Below are positions 25,360 through 35,247 of a stretch of DNA of 54,391 bases, piece by piece; position 1 is the first letter of the stretch; each line of letters starts with the position of its first letter. The notes under the pieces are model-generated. The model was given only the letters and a program-made list of their open reading frames with translations. It was not told the origin of the DNA and did no database searches. Origin of the DNA: Candidatus Hydrogenedentota bacterium (lineage in GTDB: Bacteria > Hydrogenedentota > Hydrogenedentia > Hydrogenedentales > SLHB01); the NCBI GenBank assembly GCA_013359265.1, contig JABWCD010000039.1, positions 1-54,391 of the forward strand, given 5' to 3'. A program made the translations under genes and the position numbers.

Positions 25360-27255
25360 CTACCGCTCCAGCACAAGATACTTTCCCGCGGGCCTGTCCG
25401 GCGGCCACGGGATAAACATACGGCGATCGCGCAACACGATTTGCACCTCCGCGCGCTGCGCAGGGTCCTGCGATCGGTTGTTCCAATCCAGGTGCGTCAT
25501 GCTGTTCATGTAATGCCAACGGTGCAGGTGTCGAATCTCCGTGCCGTCCGCCAAGGTGAGTACGACGTTCCGGCTCTTCTGGAACTCGATTGACCGTACA
25601 TCAAGTCCGCTGTTATCGGTAGCGGATGCATCAACACGCTCTGCAAACCCGATCGCGCTCCATGTACCGATCATCGCCGATTGCTCGATCCAGTACGCGT
25701 TCGGCCCAAACCGCAGACGCGCGCCTTCAACCGGACCTTCCTGCATGGCCATACTCAAGCCGGTCACTGCAAAGAGCGCGACAACTGAACCCGCGCATAC
25801 GCCCCCAAACCTCCAACCGACGCGCCACCGCGTGTCCCGAGGCGCGATGCATTCGCCCGGCGGAACGACGCCGCGCGGGCGCAACACCATCGCCGTTACA
25901 ATTGCGCCGCAAATGATGAAACTCGCGTACATGACAAGCCCCGCTGCGCCGCGCTCGCCCGCGAAGGTCTGCACGAACGATCCGATCATCGTGACCCAGA
26001 CGAGAAAGACCAGGATCAGCGCGCCCTTGCCGAACGCCGTCGCCGGCGCCGGCGCAAGCTTGTCTTTCGAGTACAGCCACAACGCGTAAACCACAACCGC
26101 GCTGAGTACGATGCCTCCGGCCGTATACCAGACCCACGGCATGAACCCGAGCGCCGGTTCGTTTGGCACGGCCTTGTAGCGGCCGAGCCAGTCCATCGGC
26201 GCGCGCCGCAGGTTCACCCACATGAGCGCGACGAGCATCACAAACGCGGCGAACACGTCGAGCGGTTTGCGCGGCGTGTCGTCCTCCGCGGGCGCAAGGC
26301 CGCCGCGTTCGAGCCGCGCAACGCCCAGGGCAATTGCGAAACCCATGAACAGGCCAAAACTCTCCTCGGCAATCTTCCATTGCGGCAATTCGCCTGCGAC
26401 CGACGCGATAGGCCACCAGCTCACGCGTACCGGATGCCGCGTGAAGACGGCAAACATAAACGCGAGCCCGCCGCCGACCATGCCGTACAGAGCGAGCATC
26501 AACGCCGCCCGGTTTTTCGTCCGCACAAGGTAAACAATCAGCGCCACGAGAATGCCCACAACGCCGCCCCAGCTTTCGCTGCGGAACGGCGGCGCGAGCA
26601 CCAAGCCGCCGAATTTCGTCAGTCCAAGATAGAAGACCCACCACGACGCCGCGCACGCGAAGTAGAGCGCCGCCGCGCGCCGGTCTTGGGGCCGCGCGAG
26701 TCCATGGACGGCCGCGACAACGAGAACGACGATCGCGGCGAACCAATCGCCGTCATGAAAGTGATCGGCCGATACCTGTTCGTACGCCTCTTTTAGCGGC
26801 TCGTTAAACAGCATGTACAGATACGTCGTGAGAAACGCCGCCGACATCGTCACGAACACGCGCGCGAGCGATTCGAGTTGCGACCGTCTCAGCGTAAACG
26901 CGAGACCGAGTATCGCCCCGCCGGTCCCCGCCCACAGCGCGCCGAGAAAGAACAGCATCGCGTATCCGAACAGCACGTCCGGAAACGAATCGCTGACGGC
27001 GAACATCGTGTGCTCCATGTAGCTCAACGATCCGCCCCACGACCAGCCCGCCGCGCCGAAAAGCCCCGCCACGGCCGCGCGCCGGTGCCAGTCCGCCCGG
27101 CGCGATCCGAGGCACACGGCAAGCCCCAACATCGCGCCCGGCACCATCGCGCCGCCTTCATGCCCCACCACCCCGCGATACCCCCAGCCGTACGCCATCG
27201 CGATGGACGCAAGCGCGCACATGAAAATCCGCGACCTTCCGTTCAACGTGCTCAT
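25360..27255 (-). CDS. Polytopic membrane protein with C-terminal soluble domain, function unknown
   Basis: The 631-aa protein has about 12-14 hydrophobic segments in its first 520 residues. These include AYGWGYRGVVGHEGGAMVP near the N-terminus, which has the look of a conserved loop. A periplasmic or cytoplasmic domain of about 110 residues ends it (from MQEGPVEGARLRFGPNAYW onward, with HLHRWHYMNSMTHLDW). No known transporter family is recognised. The gene is first in a two-gene unit with the secreted beta-helix protein, suggesting a role in handling or sensing glycans at the envelope. It is adjacent to, but outside, the restriction-modification locus. Confidence 0.8.
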   Translation of the reverse strand: MSTLNGRSRIFMCALASIAMAYGWGYRGVVGHEGGAMVPGAMLGLAVCLGSRRADWHRRAAVAGLFGAAGWSWGGSLSYMEHTMFAVSDSFPDVLFGYAMLFFLGALWAGTGGAILGLAFTLRRSQLESLARVFVTMSAAFLTTYLYMLFNEPLKEAYEQVSADHFHDGDWFAAIVVLVVAAVHGLARPQDRRAAALYFACAASWWVFYLGLTKFGGLVLAPPFRSESWGGVVGILVALIVYLVRTKNRAALMLALYGMVGGGLAFMFAVFTRHPVRVSWWPIASVAGELPQWKIAEESFGLFMGFAIALGVARLERGGLAPAEDDTPRKPLDVFAAFVMLVALMWVNLRRAPMDWLGRYKAVPNEPALGFMPWVWYTAGGIVLSAVVVYALWLYSKDKLAPAPATAFGKGALILVFLVWVTMIGSFVQTFAGERGAAGLVMYASFIICGAIVTAMVLRPRGVVPPGECIAPRDTRWRVGWRFGGVCAGSVVALFAVTGLSMAMQEGPVEGARLRFGPNAYWIEQSAMIGTWSAIGFAERVDASATDNSGLDVRSIEFQKSRNVVLTLADGTEIRHLHRWHYMNSMTHLDWNNRSQDPAQRAEVQIVLRDRRMFIPWPPDRPAGKYLVLER

Positions 27256-27322
27256 CGCACGAACGCTACACGACCCGACGACGTGAACGCTACCCGCAAC
27301 GCGGGCGCGAACCCCTCGACGT

Positions 27323-27355
27323 ATCCGAAGGGACCGCCCGGTCCCGTTTTCGGAT
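27323..27355. terminator. Long hairpin at the left border of the restriction-modification locus
   Basis: Inner stem GGGACCG/CGGTCCC (27330-27336 with 27339-27345) and outer stem ATCCGAA/TTCGGAT (27323-27329 with 27349-27355), separated by a 3-nt bulge. It lies between the 3' end of the locus and the start of the membrane-protein gene. There is no T tail on the minus strand. Confidence 0.5.
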
Positions 27356-27516
27356 GCTCCTATCTCTTAGCCCACGGTGTTGCACTTCAGCGGCGCAGAT
27401 CGATTTTACAAGACGAGGGGTAATTGATTGACAAAATTGACGTAATCGCTTACAGATCTATTAGTTGCGACCGCACGCCCTACGTAGTCGTTCCTCGGAT
27501 GCAATTCGTTGAACGA

Positions 27517-27882
27517 CTAACCGCGGACTGTCTTACGCCGCGGGTCATTTTTGTGAACCGCATGGACAGTGCGCGCGTCGTTCGGCTGCAGTCTTCGCCA
27601 ACCCGGAACATAGGCAGTCATCAAAGCCTTGAAGAGTCGTCCATGCGTTGGATACCGCAGGTGCAACAACTCATGGACAATCACGTAGTCCTGAAACCGT
27701 TCGCTCTGATCGGTAAGGTCAAGCGCCAACGTTATGGTGCCCGCCGACGAACATGATCCCCACTTTCGGCGCATTTCCTGGACCCGAATCAACTTCGGAT
27801 TCACGCGTAACTTCACGGCCCAAGCCAAGGTCCGGCGTCGCAGCTCTTGTGACGGGTACAATGACGATTTCGGCCTACTCAT
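27517..27882 (-). CDS. Short YgjP-like (DUF45) zinc metallopeptidase-domain protein
   Basis: The 121-aa protein keeps the DUF45/YgjP core: [16 protein letters not shown] and the zinc site [12 protein letters not shown] (HExxH plus a third ligand, about residues 70-81). YgjP-family proteins are normally about 230 aa, so this one lacks the N-terminal half. Such genes often accompany type I restriction-modification systems, and this one overlaps the end of hsdR by 8 nt. The role is not established. Proteolytic control of the restriction subunit is one possibility (inference). Confidence 0.82.
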   Translation of the reverse strand: MSRPKSSLYPSQELRRRTLAWAVKLRVNPKLIRVQEMRRKWGSCSSAGTITLALDLTDQSERFQDYVIVHELLHLRYPTHGRLFKALMTAYVPGWRRLQPNDARTVHAVHKNDPRRKTVRG

Positions 27883-30814
27883 GTTCCGCCAGCAGCAACC
27901 TTACGACGAGGTCAACAACCCGTGCACGCTCCGTCTGAGACAGGGTGAGTAACGGCTTGTACAAGGCCGACCTCAAACGGCGCTGCTCATCCGGATTCAC
28001 GGCAGCATTCGGGAAACGCACGAGCAGGTCTTCGGCTTCTTTGGCGAGCGCGTCCACGTCCACGCCTGCCTTCTGAAGTGCCGCGTCATTGCGCAGCGTC
28101 CACGACACCGCAAACGCTCGGACGGAAAGGCCGCTTTCCTTCGCGGACTTGATCGCCTTTTCCTTCTCCGCCGCAAGCGCGGCAAGTTGGTCCATCGCAG
28201 CAAGGCCCGTAGTCTTACGGTCCTCCAAATCCTTCAGAATGCGTTCTGCGCGCTCCTTCAGCGGTTGGAGCACCGGTGCTGCCGCCGGATCGTCGTCAAT
28301 TTGCTTTTGCAGACCGCGAACAAGGTTGAAAACCTTGCCTTCATCCGGCCCCTTCTCGTCCCGCAGCGATTCAAGGGTCTTCACATCGAACGTGACGCTC
28401 TTCGTGAGACGGCCCAGGCCTTGTTGCGTTGCCTCCTCCTCGATAAGCCGGCGCGTCTTGTACTCGAGATCGGCGACAAACCCGACTTTCGTCGCGTAGG
28501 CGTTGCGCACCGCCGCGTACAGTTGACCGAGCCGTTTATAAGCAACGATGTGGTCGCGCAACTCGGGCGACGGCGATAGAATTTCCCACAGGGCCTCGAT
28601 TTCCTTGTAGGCCTCGTAGAAGCTCTTTCGCGCTTCGGGTTCGAGAAAGCGGCCGTATACCACCCGTTCCAGTTGCTCGTCAGGGCTGCCCCCAACTCCA
28701 ATATCCAGATAGTCCTTGACCGCTTGGCCCATCTTTTCCAGGAAATCCGCAAGCAGCGCATCCAGGTCTTCAATTACCCCGCTAACATCGTCGGAATCGA
28801 ACTGGAGCGCTTTCTTCAATTCCCGTAAGACGCCTACGAAGTCCACCACAAGGCCCACTTTTTTTTGGACTCCGTTCGAGTCAACATAAGGCCGGTTTAC
28901 CCGCGCAATGGACTGCAGCAGCACGTGGTCCCGCATCGGCTTGTCGAGATACATGCAATACAGCGGTTTCGCATCGTATCCCGTAAGCAGCTTGTCGGTG
29001 ACGATCAGGATTTTCGGATTCTCGCCTGCCTTCTTGAACAGCGACCGAACATCTTCCTCTCGCTCCGGGGTCAGTTGAAGCTCGGCGACCAGCGGGCGAT
29101 CAACAACGTCCGCGGCGTTTTCCGTGTAGATGGCCTCGGTCCATTCGGGTGGCAAATGCTTGTCCAGTGCCTTTTTGTATTTCGCGCACGCCTCGCGATT
29201 GACGGCCACGAGGAATGCTTTATATCCCAGTGGCAACACACTCTCGTTGAAATGTTGCGCTACGAATTTGGCAACTTTCTCGACGCGGTCGTCTGCCGTC
29301 AAGAACGTGCGCAGCTTAACGGCACGCTCGAGCACTTTGTTCAGTTCCTCGACATCGGTAACGCCTTCAGCCTCGGCCAGCGCGAAGAATTCTTTGTCGA
29401 GTTGCTCCATCGGGACCGTCATATCCGAAGGCGCCATCATGTGCTTGATCGGCAGGGTTGTCTCGTCTTCAATCGATTCCCGGATGGAGTATTTGTCGAG
29501 ATACCCGCGCTCGTCATCCGCCCCGAAAATCTTGAAGGTACTCTCGCCCTGCCCCGTGCGCGCGATGGGTGTGCCTGTAAAACCAATGATCGTCGCGTTG
29601 GGAACGGCCGCCATCAGGTACGTGCCCAAGTCCTTGGCCACCGAACGGTGCGCTTCATCGATGAAGACGTACACGTTGTCGCGCATGCAGCAGTCTTTCC
29701 GAATCTCCTCGAATTTGTGAATCATCGAAATGACCAGACCGCGAAAATCCGAATCGAGTAACGACTGTAGCTCCGCCTTCGAGTTTGCGCGCCGGACGTC
29801 AATGTCCAATTGCTGCATTTCGCCGAGCAGCCGCTGTACCCAGCCTTTGAGCTGCCCCTCGAGTTCGGTGCGGTCTACAACGAGTATCACCGTGGCATGG
29901 TCGAAGCGGTCCCTGTCTTCCAGAATGAGCCTTGCGGCCGTCAGCAGCGTAAACGTCTTTCCCGACCCCTGCGTATGCCAGATTAGCCCGCGTTTCTTGT
30001 TCGGGTCCGCGCAGCGGTCGAGGATCGCGTCAATCGCTCGACGCTGGTGCTGGCGCAGCACGGATTTCTTGGTCTCGCCGTCCTCGACGTAGAACAGAAT
30101 CCATTGTTGGAGTGTGCGCAGGAAGTCCGTGGGCTCGAAAAACGACTGCACCGCGAACCGGTACGATTCGTCCGGCTTTTCCTTCCAACGGGCCATGAAC
30201 TGCCGGTTCGCGTTCCACGTCACGCCGTACCAGTAGTCGAGCAGGTGCGTTACGTTGAAAAGCTGCGGTGCGGCCAGTAGTTCAGGGGTTTCCTTCTCGT
30301 ATCGGCGCAATTGCGTGATCCCGCGCTCGATTGCGTCGCCGTCTTTCGGGTTCTTATGCTCGACAATGCATACCGGCACGCCGTTCACGACGAAGATCAC
30401 GTCGGCGCGGTTGCCTTTCCGCGCGGGCGGTTTGAGCTTCCATTCCCAAGTCACGTAAAACGAATTCGCCGCGACATGCTCGAAATCGATGATCGTAACG
30501 TGCCGCTGCCGCTTTTCGTTCTCGTCGTACCACTGCCGTTCGCCGCGCAGCCATGACAGCAGGTCGCGGTTGCCTTCAATCGTGGGTGGGAGCGCATCGA
30601 GGGTCTCCACGATCGAGCGTGCCGCGTCTCGCGTGAGCCAGGGATTGAACTCGGCGATCTTCGCTTCCAGTTCGTCCCGGAAAAACATATTCGCCTCGCC
30701 GCCGCGCTTCTCGAATGCCTCCTCGGGCGTCAGCGCTGTCCAGCCAATTTCCACGGCGTGTTTCACCATCGGAAACTGGACGGTCCCGGCTTCGCTTATC
30801 GCGAGCGTACTCAT
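27875..30814 (-). CDS. hsdR: Type I restriction enzyme, restriction and translocation subunit HsdR
   Basis: The 979-aa protein has an N-terminal PD-(D/E)xK nuclease (Asp138 and Glu152-x-Lys154, in RADVIF and CIVEHKN). The SF2 translocase follows, with Walker A QGSGKT (282-287), DEAH box (386-389) and TGTP motif III (413-416). The C-terminal helical part contacts the methyltransferase. It cuts unmodified DNA far from the target after ATP-driven translocation. All key residues are present. It is separated from the upstream DUF3800 gene by 478 bp containing a palindromic repeat, so it may have its own promoter. Confidence 0.97.
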   Translation of the reverse strand: MSTLAISEAGTVQFPMVKHAVEIGWTALTPEEAFEKRGGEANMFFRDELEAKIAEFNPWLTRDAARSIVETLDALPPTIEGNRDLLSWLRGERQWYDENEKRQRHVTIIDFEHVAANSFYVTWEWKLKPPARKGNRADVIFVVNGVPVCIVEHKNPKDGDAIERGITQLRRYEKETPELLAAPQLFNVTHLLDYWYGVTWNANRQFMARWKEKPDESYRFAVQSFFEPTDFLRTLQQWILFYVEDGETKKSVLRQHQRRAIDAILDRCADPNKKRGLIWHTQGSGKTFTLLTAARLILEDRDRFDHATVILVVDRTELEGQLKGWVQRLLGEMQQLDIDVRRANSKAELQSLLDSDFRGLVISMIHKFEEIRKDCCMRDNVYVFIDEAHRSVAKDLGTYLMAAVPNATIIGFTGTPIARTGQGESTFKIFGADDERGYLDKYSIRESIEDETTLPIKHMMAPSDMTVPMEQLDKEFFALAEAEGVTDVEELNKVLERAVKLRTFLTADDRVEKVAKFVAQHFNESVLPLGYKAFLVAVNREACAKYKKALDKHLPPEWTEAIYTENAADVVDRPLVAELQLTPEREEDVRSLFKKAGENPKILIVTDKLLTGYDAKPLYCMYLDKPMRDHVLLQSIARVNRPYVDSNGVQKKVGLVVDFVGVLRELKKALQFDSDDVSGVIEDLDALLADFLEKMGQAVKDYLDIGVGGSPDEQLERVVYGRFLEPEARKSFYEAYKEIEALWEILSPSPELRDHIVAYKRLGQLYAAVRNAYATKVGFVADLEYKTRRLIEEEATQQGLGRLTKSVTFDVKTLESLRDEKGPDEGKVFNLVRGLQKQIDDDPAAAPVLQPLKERAERILKDLEDRKTTGLAAMDQLAALAAEKEKAIKSAKESGLSVRAFAVSWTLRNDAALQKAGVDVDALAKEAEDLLVRFPNAAVNPDEQRRLRSALYKPLLTLSQTERARVVDLVVRLLLAEHE

Positions 30815-31292
30815 ACAGCCGCCTTCACCCTGCTCAGAGCAATCGCACTATTCTCGGTGCCGATATGGAGTGCGGTAGCAACGTCCGCCGAGGCCTTGCG
30901 AAGGTGGACGACGCTACCGCTTTGGCTCACACAGTGCCATGTAGCGAAGTGGGCCCGAGTCATACGCCAAGGGCCCCGCCTCCGCCGGAAGCCAAAGCGG
31001 CAGCGTCGAAGACTCTGCTGCCGCACTCCATACCAGCGCATAAGCAGGAAGCGACATCTTTGGCGAATCAACTGCAATCGCACTGCCACCTTGCTTGACA
31101 TTCCGCCGGTTTTGCGGCAGATTGAGCGCGTGGGCTGGTCACTGCGTAGCGGGGGCTGGCCCCACCTCTTTGACGAGTAAGAAGCGCATTCAAAAACCGA
31201 TTGCCTCTTTGAATTCGCCGTGGCATACTTAATGTGGGATCGGGAATGCCCGATCGGCGGGCGTCGCCTGGTGTAACCGGGGGCGCTCGTTT
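30815..31292. other. Non-coding gap inside the restriction-modification operon
   Basis: These 478 bp between hsdR and the DUF3800 gene have no supported gene. A twin-palindrome repeat occupies 30863-31033. The rest (31034-31292) is unique, with an AT-richer patch near 31180-31240. Confidence 0.6.
30863..31033. repeat. Twin-palindrome (REP/BIME-like) element
   Basis: Two units face each other. The left unit is bounded by ATATGGAGTGCGGTAGCA (30863) and CGCTACCGCTTTGGCT; the right one by AGCCAAAGCGGCAGCG (30990) and TGCTGCCGCACTCCATA (ending 31032). Each unit can fold on itself (GCGGTAGC with GCTACCGC; GCGGCAGC with GCTGCCGC), and the units are inverted copies of each other. Such REP-like pairs are usually intergenic and may be mobilised by a RAYT transposase. 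Confidence 0.75.
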
Positions 31293-32048
31293 TCATTTCG
31301 GAAACACCTTCAGGCCGATCACGCTCCCCGCCCGGTAGAAATGCTTCTGGACAACATCGTACGTACGGCTCTTCTCCAAGGGTTTGACGACATGCCGGGC
31401 CACCGGGTACGCGCACAAGTCCGCGAGTTGGATTCCGGCGATGTTGTCGTTCTTTCGACGAAATACGAGCGGGCACACCAACTGCCGAAATCGGGTGGCC
31501 GATTGATAAAACGTTCCTTTCGTCATCAGCTCGTGAAAACTGGCGCGGAGTTCGTTGTCCTCGTTTCTTCCTCTCGCCTCCGCGATCACGGGCAAGTGGC
31601 TCTCGTTGTTCGATTCCATGAAGTGAAGGACGCGCTCGAAACTGTATTCGAGCGCGACGTCATACGGATTCTTCGCCCGGTCGCCGTAACACTCCCTGAA
31701 CCGGATCTTGTGTATCGCGGTGACGAAGAGCGTGAAGGGAAGTGTGGCAACCATGTCGCTCAACTCGCCCAAGAATCGTTCTCGAACGTTCGCGTTCTGC
31801 AAGATCGTAAAGGGCCCTTCGCTCTTGCGAATGTCGCGGCTGTGAAGGTTCACACCCTCGTGGGGGAAATAACGAAGTTTGAGGGACGCCAAGGCGGGAA
31901 CAATCTGCTTCGCGTATACCGCCCGCTCGACAATGACCGTGCACAGTGCGAATACCGGCAATTCCGCGTTTATCTTTGTCAATGAATGGTCGCCGCATTC
32001 GTCGAGAAACGCGATAAACCGCGAGGAGGAAAGGCAAGTATCGATCAT
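31293..32048 (-). CDS. DUF3800 domain protein in the restriction-modification operon
   Basis: The 251-aa protein starts with the DUF3800 motif FIAFLDECGDHS (Asp and Glu in a predicted RNase-H-like fold). It ends with DNIAGIQLADLCAYPVARHV, the conserved C-terminal block of the family. DUF3800 proteins are common in phages and defence loci; their biochemical role is not settled. The start overlaps the hsdS stop by 4 nt, so it is translated with the modification genes. It may act as a nuclease-like accessory of the system (inference). Confidence 0.88.
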   Translation of the reverse strand: MIDTCLSSSRFIAFLDECGDHSLTKINAELPVFALCTVIVERAVYAKQIVPALASLKLRYFPHEGVNLHSRDIRKSEGPFTILQNANVRERFLGELSDMVATLPFTLFVTAIHKIRFRECYGDRAKNPYDVALEYSFERVLHFMESNNESHLPVIAEARGRNEDNELRASFHELMTKGTFYQSATRFRQLVCPLVFRRKNDNIAGIQLADLCAYPVARHVVKPLEKSRTYDVVQKHFYRAGSVIGLKVFPK

Positions 32049-33253
32049 GCCGGGTCCTGCCCCGGACTGGTGCCCGAACCGTTCAACGCGGACAAGTCCA
32101 AATCGGATACCCGAATCTCGCCCGTCATCAGTTTGTGCAACAACGCCTTGAAGAGTTCTTCAAGCACCGCGCGCTTTTGCTTGTGCAGGTCGATCTTGCG
32201 GTCAATGGCGTCTAGGATCGCGACGATTTCACGCTGTTCATCCATTGTTGGCAATGGGACTGTGAGGCCTCGCAAGAATGCACATGTTAGTGCGCCCTTT
32301 GTGCTTCCGCCACCCGCTGCAATTTGCCTTAGATACTCGTATTGAGTTTCAAGAAAGCCACGCAGAAAACTGGGCTCCGCCTTGTCGGTGTCTGTTTGCA
32401 CGTATGCGATGTGCTGATTGATTGTGGCTTCGATGTTTAGAACCGCGCAGTGTCCCAACGTCTTGCCTTGTCCCGTAATGGCGATCAGCACCGCGCCTGG
32501 TTTCAAAATCGGCAAGTGACATTCATCGAGTGCCGTCTGAGTTATGAACTGGTCAGCCGTTACTATATTTCGGTTGTAAACCTTTGCACTCATTAACCAT
32601 GGAAATTTCCCGCCATCCCAATAGGCCGAAATCGATTTTTTGGGTGTCGAACCGTTTCCAATCTTACCTAATGAACCTAACTGCGCCGTACTCCAACTCT
32701 CCGGCATCGGCCCGATCTCGGTTTCCTTCTGCGGTTCGCCGCGCAGGCCGCGCGTGAACAGCTCACGCATCGTGGCGCGCTTCAAAGCATCACAGTTTTG
32801 CAGGGCGTCTGTCTCGATGGCTAACGCCCGTTCGACCATATCCAATAGAGCAGCTATGGCCCCTTGTTCGTCGAAGGCTGGCAAATTTGTCTTGATTGCG
32901 TAAACATCCTCGCGATTGAGACCCGGAATAGCACTGTGACTGTTTAGTGACGTGAGTCCGCAGTGACGCAGAAGATGATAGAGATAGCGCCAATTATGGC
33001 CAGCGCGATTCACGACATAGTAAGTTGTATCAATCGGCCAAAACGGTTCGGAAGCATATTGAACTTCACCAACAGATCCTTTTCGTCCTACTATTATTCC
33101 CGGTCCTGGAATAAGTGATGAATTGTGAGTGCCAACGATACCATTGGATCCGTATACGCCCACTGATCCCGGAATTCGTTCATGTGTTGGTAGGGACTTG
33201 CCATACGCCAACTCAATTTCGGCAGCCAGATGAGTTTCGCGCCACTCACTCAC
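32045..33253 (-). CDS. hsdS: Type I restriction enzyme specificity subunit HsdS
   Basis: The 402-aa protein has two target-recognition domains (about 1-120 and 180-335). These alternate with two long conserved helices: [20 protein letters not shown] in the middle and [19 protein letters not shown] at the end. The two domains differ, as expected for a bipartite asymmetric target. It forms M2S and R2M2S complexes and sets the DNA target. Stop and start overlap by 4 nt with the DUF3800 gene and with hsdM. The base composition is more AT-rich than its neighbours, common for exchanging specificity genes. Confidence 0.96.
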   Translation of the reverse strand: MSEWRETHLAAEIELAYGKSLPTHERIPGSVGVYGSNGIVGTHNSSLIPGPGIIVGRKGSVGEVQYASEPFWPIDTTYYVVNRAGHNWRYLYHLLRHCGLTSLNSHSAIPGLNREDVYAIKTNLPAFDEQGAIAALLDMVERALAIETDALQNCDALKRATMRELFTRGLRGEPQKETEIGPMPESWSTAQLGSLGKIGNGSTPKKSISAYWDGGKFPWLMSAKVYNRNIVTADQFITQTALDECHLPILKPGAVLIAITGQGKTLGHCAVLNIEATINQHIAYVQTDTDKAEPSFLRGFLETQYEYLRQIAAGGGSTKGALTCAFLRGLTVPLPTMDEQREIVAILDAIDRKIDLHKQKRAVLEELFKALLHKLMTGEIRVSDLDLSALNGSGTSPGQDPA

Positions 33254-35061
33254 CAGATTATTGCTCCAAGGATTTCCAACAATCGTCGATCGTGCTCTTG
33301 TGCTTCGCCTGAGATTTGGTTAAGTCTGTCGATAAGCGATTTCAAATCGTGTGCCGTTGCTGCATCAGGCTTACCTACCCATCGACTCGGACTCAAGTTG
33401 TACTCTGCGGAAACTACCTCCGCGTGACTAACGACGGCCAATTCACCGTGGATTGGCTCGCCCCTTAAATACACAGCCGCAAGTTGCTGAATTGACTGTT
33501 CTGGTAAGTAGTTTTTGGGACGCCCCTTGCGATACCGATGGCTCGCGTTAAGAAGAACGATTTTACCTTTCCGGGCGGCGGACTTACGCTTGGAGAGCAC
33601 GACGATAATGCCTGCGGCATTGGTGTTATAGAAGAGGTTGTCCGGAAGCAGAATTACGCCATCAATCAGATCGCGATCGACAAACCATTTCCGGATATTG
33701 CGTTCCTTATCTTCGTTCTTCGATCCCGAGCCTCGCGTAACGGCGCCGGTATCCAACACAACGGCAGCGCGGCCGCGATCGTTCATGCACGCGAGCGTAT
33801 GTTGCAACCATGCCCAATCGCCTTTGCCGGTGGTGACGCCGCCTGCGGTGCGGAAGCGGTCGTAAGGGTCTTTGCCGAAAATGTCCGGTGCGAAGGGCTG
33901 GTTCCACATGGGATTGGCGACGACGATGTCGTAGGTCATGAGCCGACCATCCGCCGTGCGGAACTTCGGGTTGATCATCGTGTCGCCGCGCTGCAGTTCA
34001 ACGTCCATGTCGTGGATAATCGCATTCATCTGCGCGACGGCGTAGCTCTCGGCCTGCAATTCCTGGCCGGAAAGGCGCAGCGGAACTTTGCTGGTAGGGT
34101 CGAGTTCGCGCGCGACGAGCTGCAACTTGATGAGCAGGCCCGCGGAGCCGCAGGCGTAATCGTGGCACGTCTCGCCCGGCTTGGGGCGCATGATCTGCGC
34201 CATAAGAAAGCCGACTTCGGTGGGAGTGAAGAACTCTCCCGCGCTTTGCCCAGAGCCTTCCGCGAACTTGCGCAATAGGTACTCGTAGGCGCGGCCCAGA
34301 AAGTCCGGTTGCACGTCCGCGAGGCCAAGCCTGTAGCGCGGGTCCGAGAATGTCTCGACGACACCCCGTAGCTTCGCGGGGTTGATGTCGCGTTCGCCGT
34401 TGCGTTCCGCCGCGAAGTCTACAATATCGATCACGCCCGAAAGCGTTGGATTGTGTTTCACCACGGCGCGAACGGCCTTGGTCAAGTGTTCGCCAATGTC
34501 GCGCGGTTTGTCCCGCTGCGGCCATTCGTATTGCTCGCGCCCGCTGATGATCGCCCACCGCGCTTCCGGCGGCAGATAGAATCGAAGCAACGAATGGTCT
34601 GATTCGGCAATTTCCAATGCCGTCGCACGGTCGCCGTACTCCTCCGCCAAGCGGCCGATCTCGTCGTCGAACACATCGGACAGGCGCTTTAGGAACAACA
34701 GCGGCAGCAGGTAGTCCTTGAACTTGGCCGCGTCCTTTTCACCGCGAATCGAACACGCCGCATCCCAAAGCATTTGCTCCATGGGCTTCGTCGTAGGGAC
34801 TTTGCCGGTCGCGCGGGCGCGTCGCCGAGTTGGCATTGCCACGGACGGGTCTGCGTGGATATCCTCGTCGTCGATGCCCGCATCGCGAGCGAGCGCCGCA
34901 ATGGCTTCCTTGGCCGCACGCTGGGGTTTGGTGTCCCCGGCTTCCCATCGATTGACCGTGGCAAAGGCGACGCCTAGGCGTTCGGCTAACGCCTCTTGGG
35001 TCAAGTCGAGCTTGGCCCGAATCGCTCGGAGAAGAGCAGGAGTGATACTGATTTTTGACAT
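33250..35061 (-). CDS. hsdM: Type I DNA methyltransferase HsdM with N-terminal XRE helix-turn-helix
   Basis: From the ATG at 35061 ([10 protein letters not shown]) the protein is 603 aa. Residues 20-42 form an XRE helix-turn-helix ([20 protein letters not shown]). A basic linker follows, then the HsdM helical domain (about 90-230) and the N6-adenine methyltransferase core with FFTPTEV (277-283), SAM motif [10 protein letters not shown] (301-310) and catalytic motif IV NPMW (383-386) where NPPF/Y is usual. A start 16 codons upstream would lie outside the predicted transcript, because the -10 box is only 6 nt from this ATG. The fused helix-turn-helix may bind the palindrome in its own promoter. 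Confidence 0.94.
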   Translation of the reverse strand: MSKISITPALLRAIRAKLDLTQEALAERLGVAFATVNRWEAGDTKPQRAAKEAIAALARDAGIDDEDIHADPSVAMPTRRRARATGKVPTTKPMEQMLWDAACSIRGEKDAAKFKDYLLPLLFLKRLSDVFDDEIGRLAEEYGDRATALEIAESDHSLLRFYLPPEARWAIISGREQYEWPQRDKPRDIGEHLTKAVRAVVKHNPTLSGVIDIVDFAAERNGERDINPAKLRGVVETFSDPRYRLGLADVQPDFLGRAYEYLLRKFAEGSGQSAGEFFTPTEVGFLMAQIMRPKPGETCHDYACGSAGLLIKLQLVARELDPTSKVPLRLSGQELQAESYAVAQMNAIIHDMDVELQRGDTMINPKFRTADGRLMTYDIVVANPMWNQPFAPDIFGKDPYDRFRTAGGVTTGKGDWAWLQHTLACMNDRGRAAVVLDTGAVTRGSGSKNEDKERNIRKWFVDRDLIDGVILLPDNLFYNTNAAGIIVVLSKRKSAARKGKIVLLNASHRYRKGRPKNYLPEQSIQQLAAVYLRGEPIHGELAVVSHAEVVSAEYNLSPSRWVGKPDAATAHDLKSLIDRLNQISGEAQEHDRRLLEILGAIIW

Positions 35062-35067
35062 GTTTGC

Positions 35068-35096
35068 ATTATATGTTATATAACATAATTTGTCAA
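35068..35096 (-). promoter_or_regulatory. Consensus sigma-70 promoter of hsdM with palindromic operator in the spacer
   Basis: On the minus strand TTGACA (35096-35091), a 17-nt spacer and TATAAT (35073-35068) equal the sigma-70 consensus. The 16-bp perfect palindrome TATGTTATATAACATA (35072-35087) fills most of the spacer and touches the -10. The start site should fall at or within a base or two of the ATG at 35061, giving a leaderless message. Confidence 0.85.
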
Positions 35097-35247
35097 TGCC
35101 GAGATTCATCGCTAATGTAAGCCATTGGTTTGGTGGCAGTTGTGCAGTTCACAAACGAGAAGTTGCGGAGGTTAGCAGCAGGGGATTCGCCGGGTTGGGG
35201 GCGGGACGTTGGCGGGAAGCAACCCCACAGCGCATCTCACGCACTCG

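Noticed and set aside
30811-31476. 221-codon open frame on the minus strand in the hsdR/DUF3800 gap
   Set aside because: It runs through the palindromic repeat and into the DUF3800 gene in another frame, and has biased composition.
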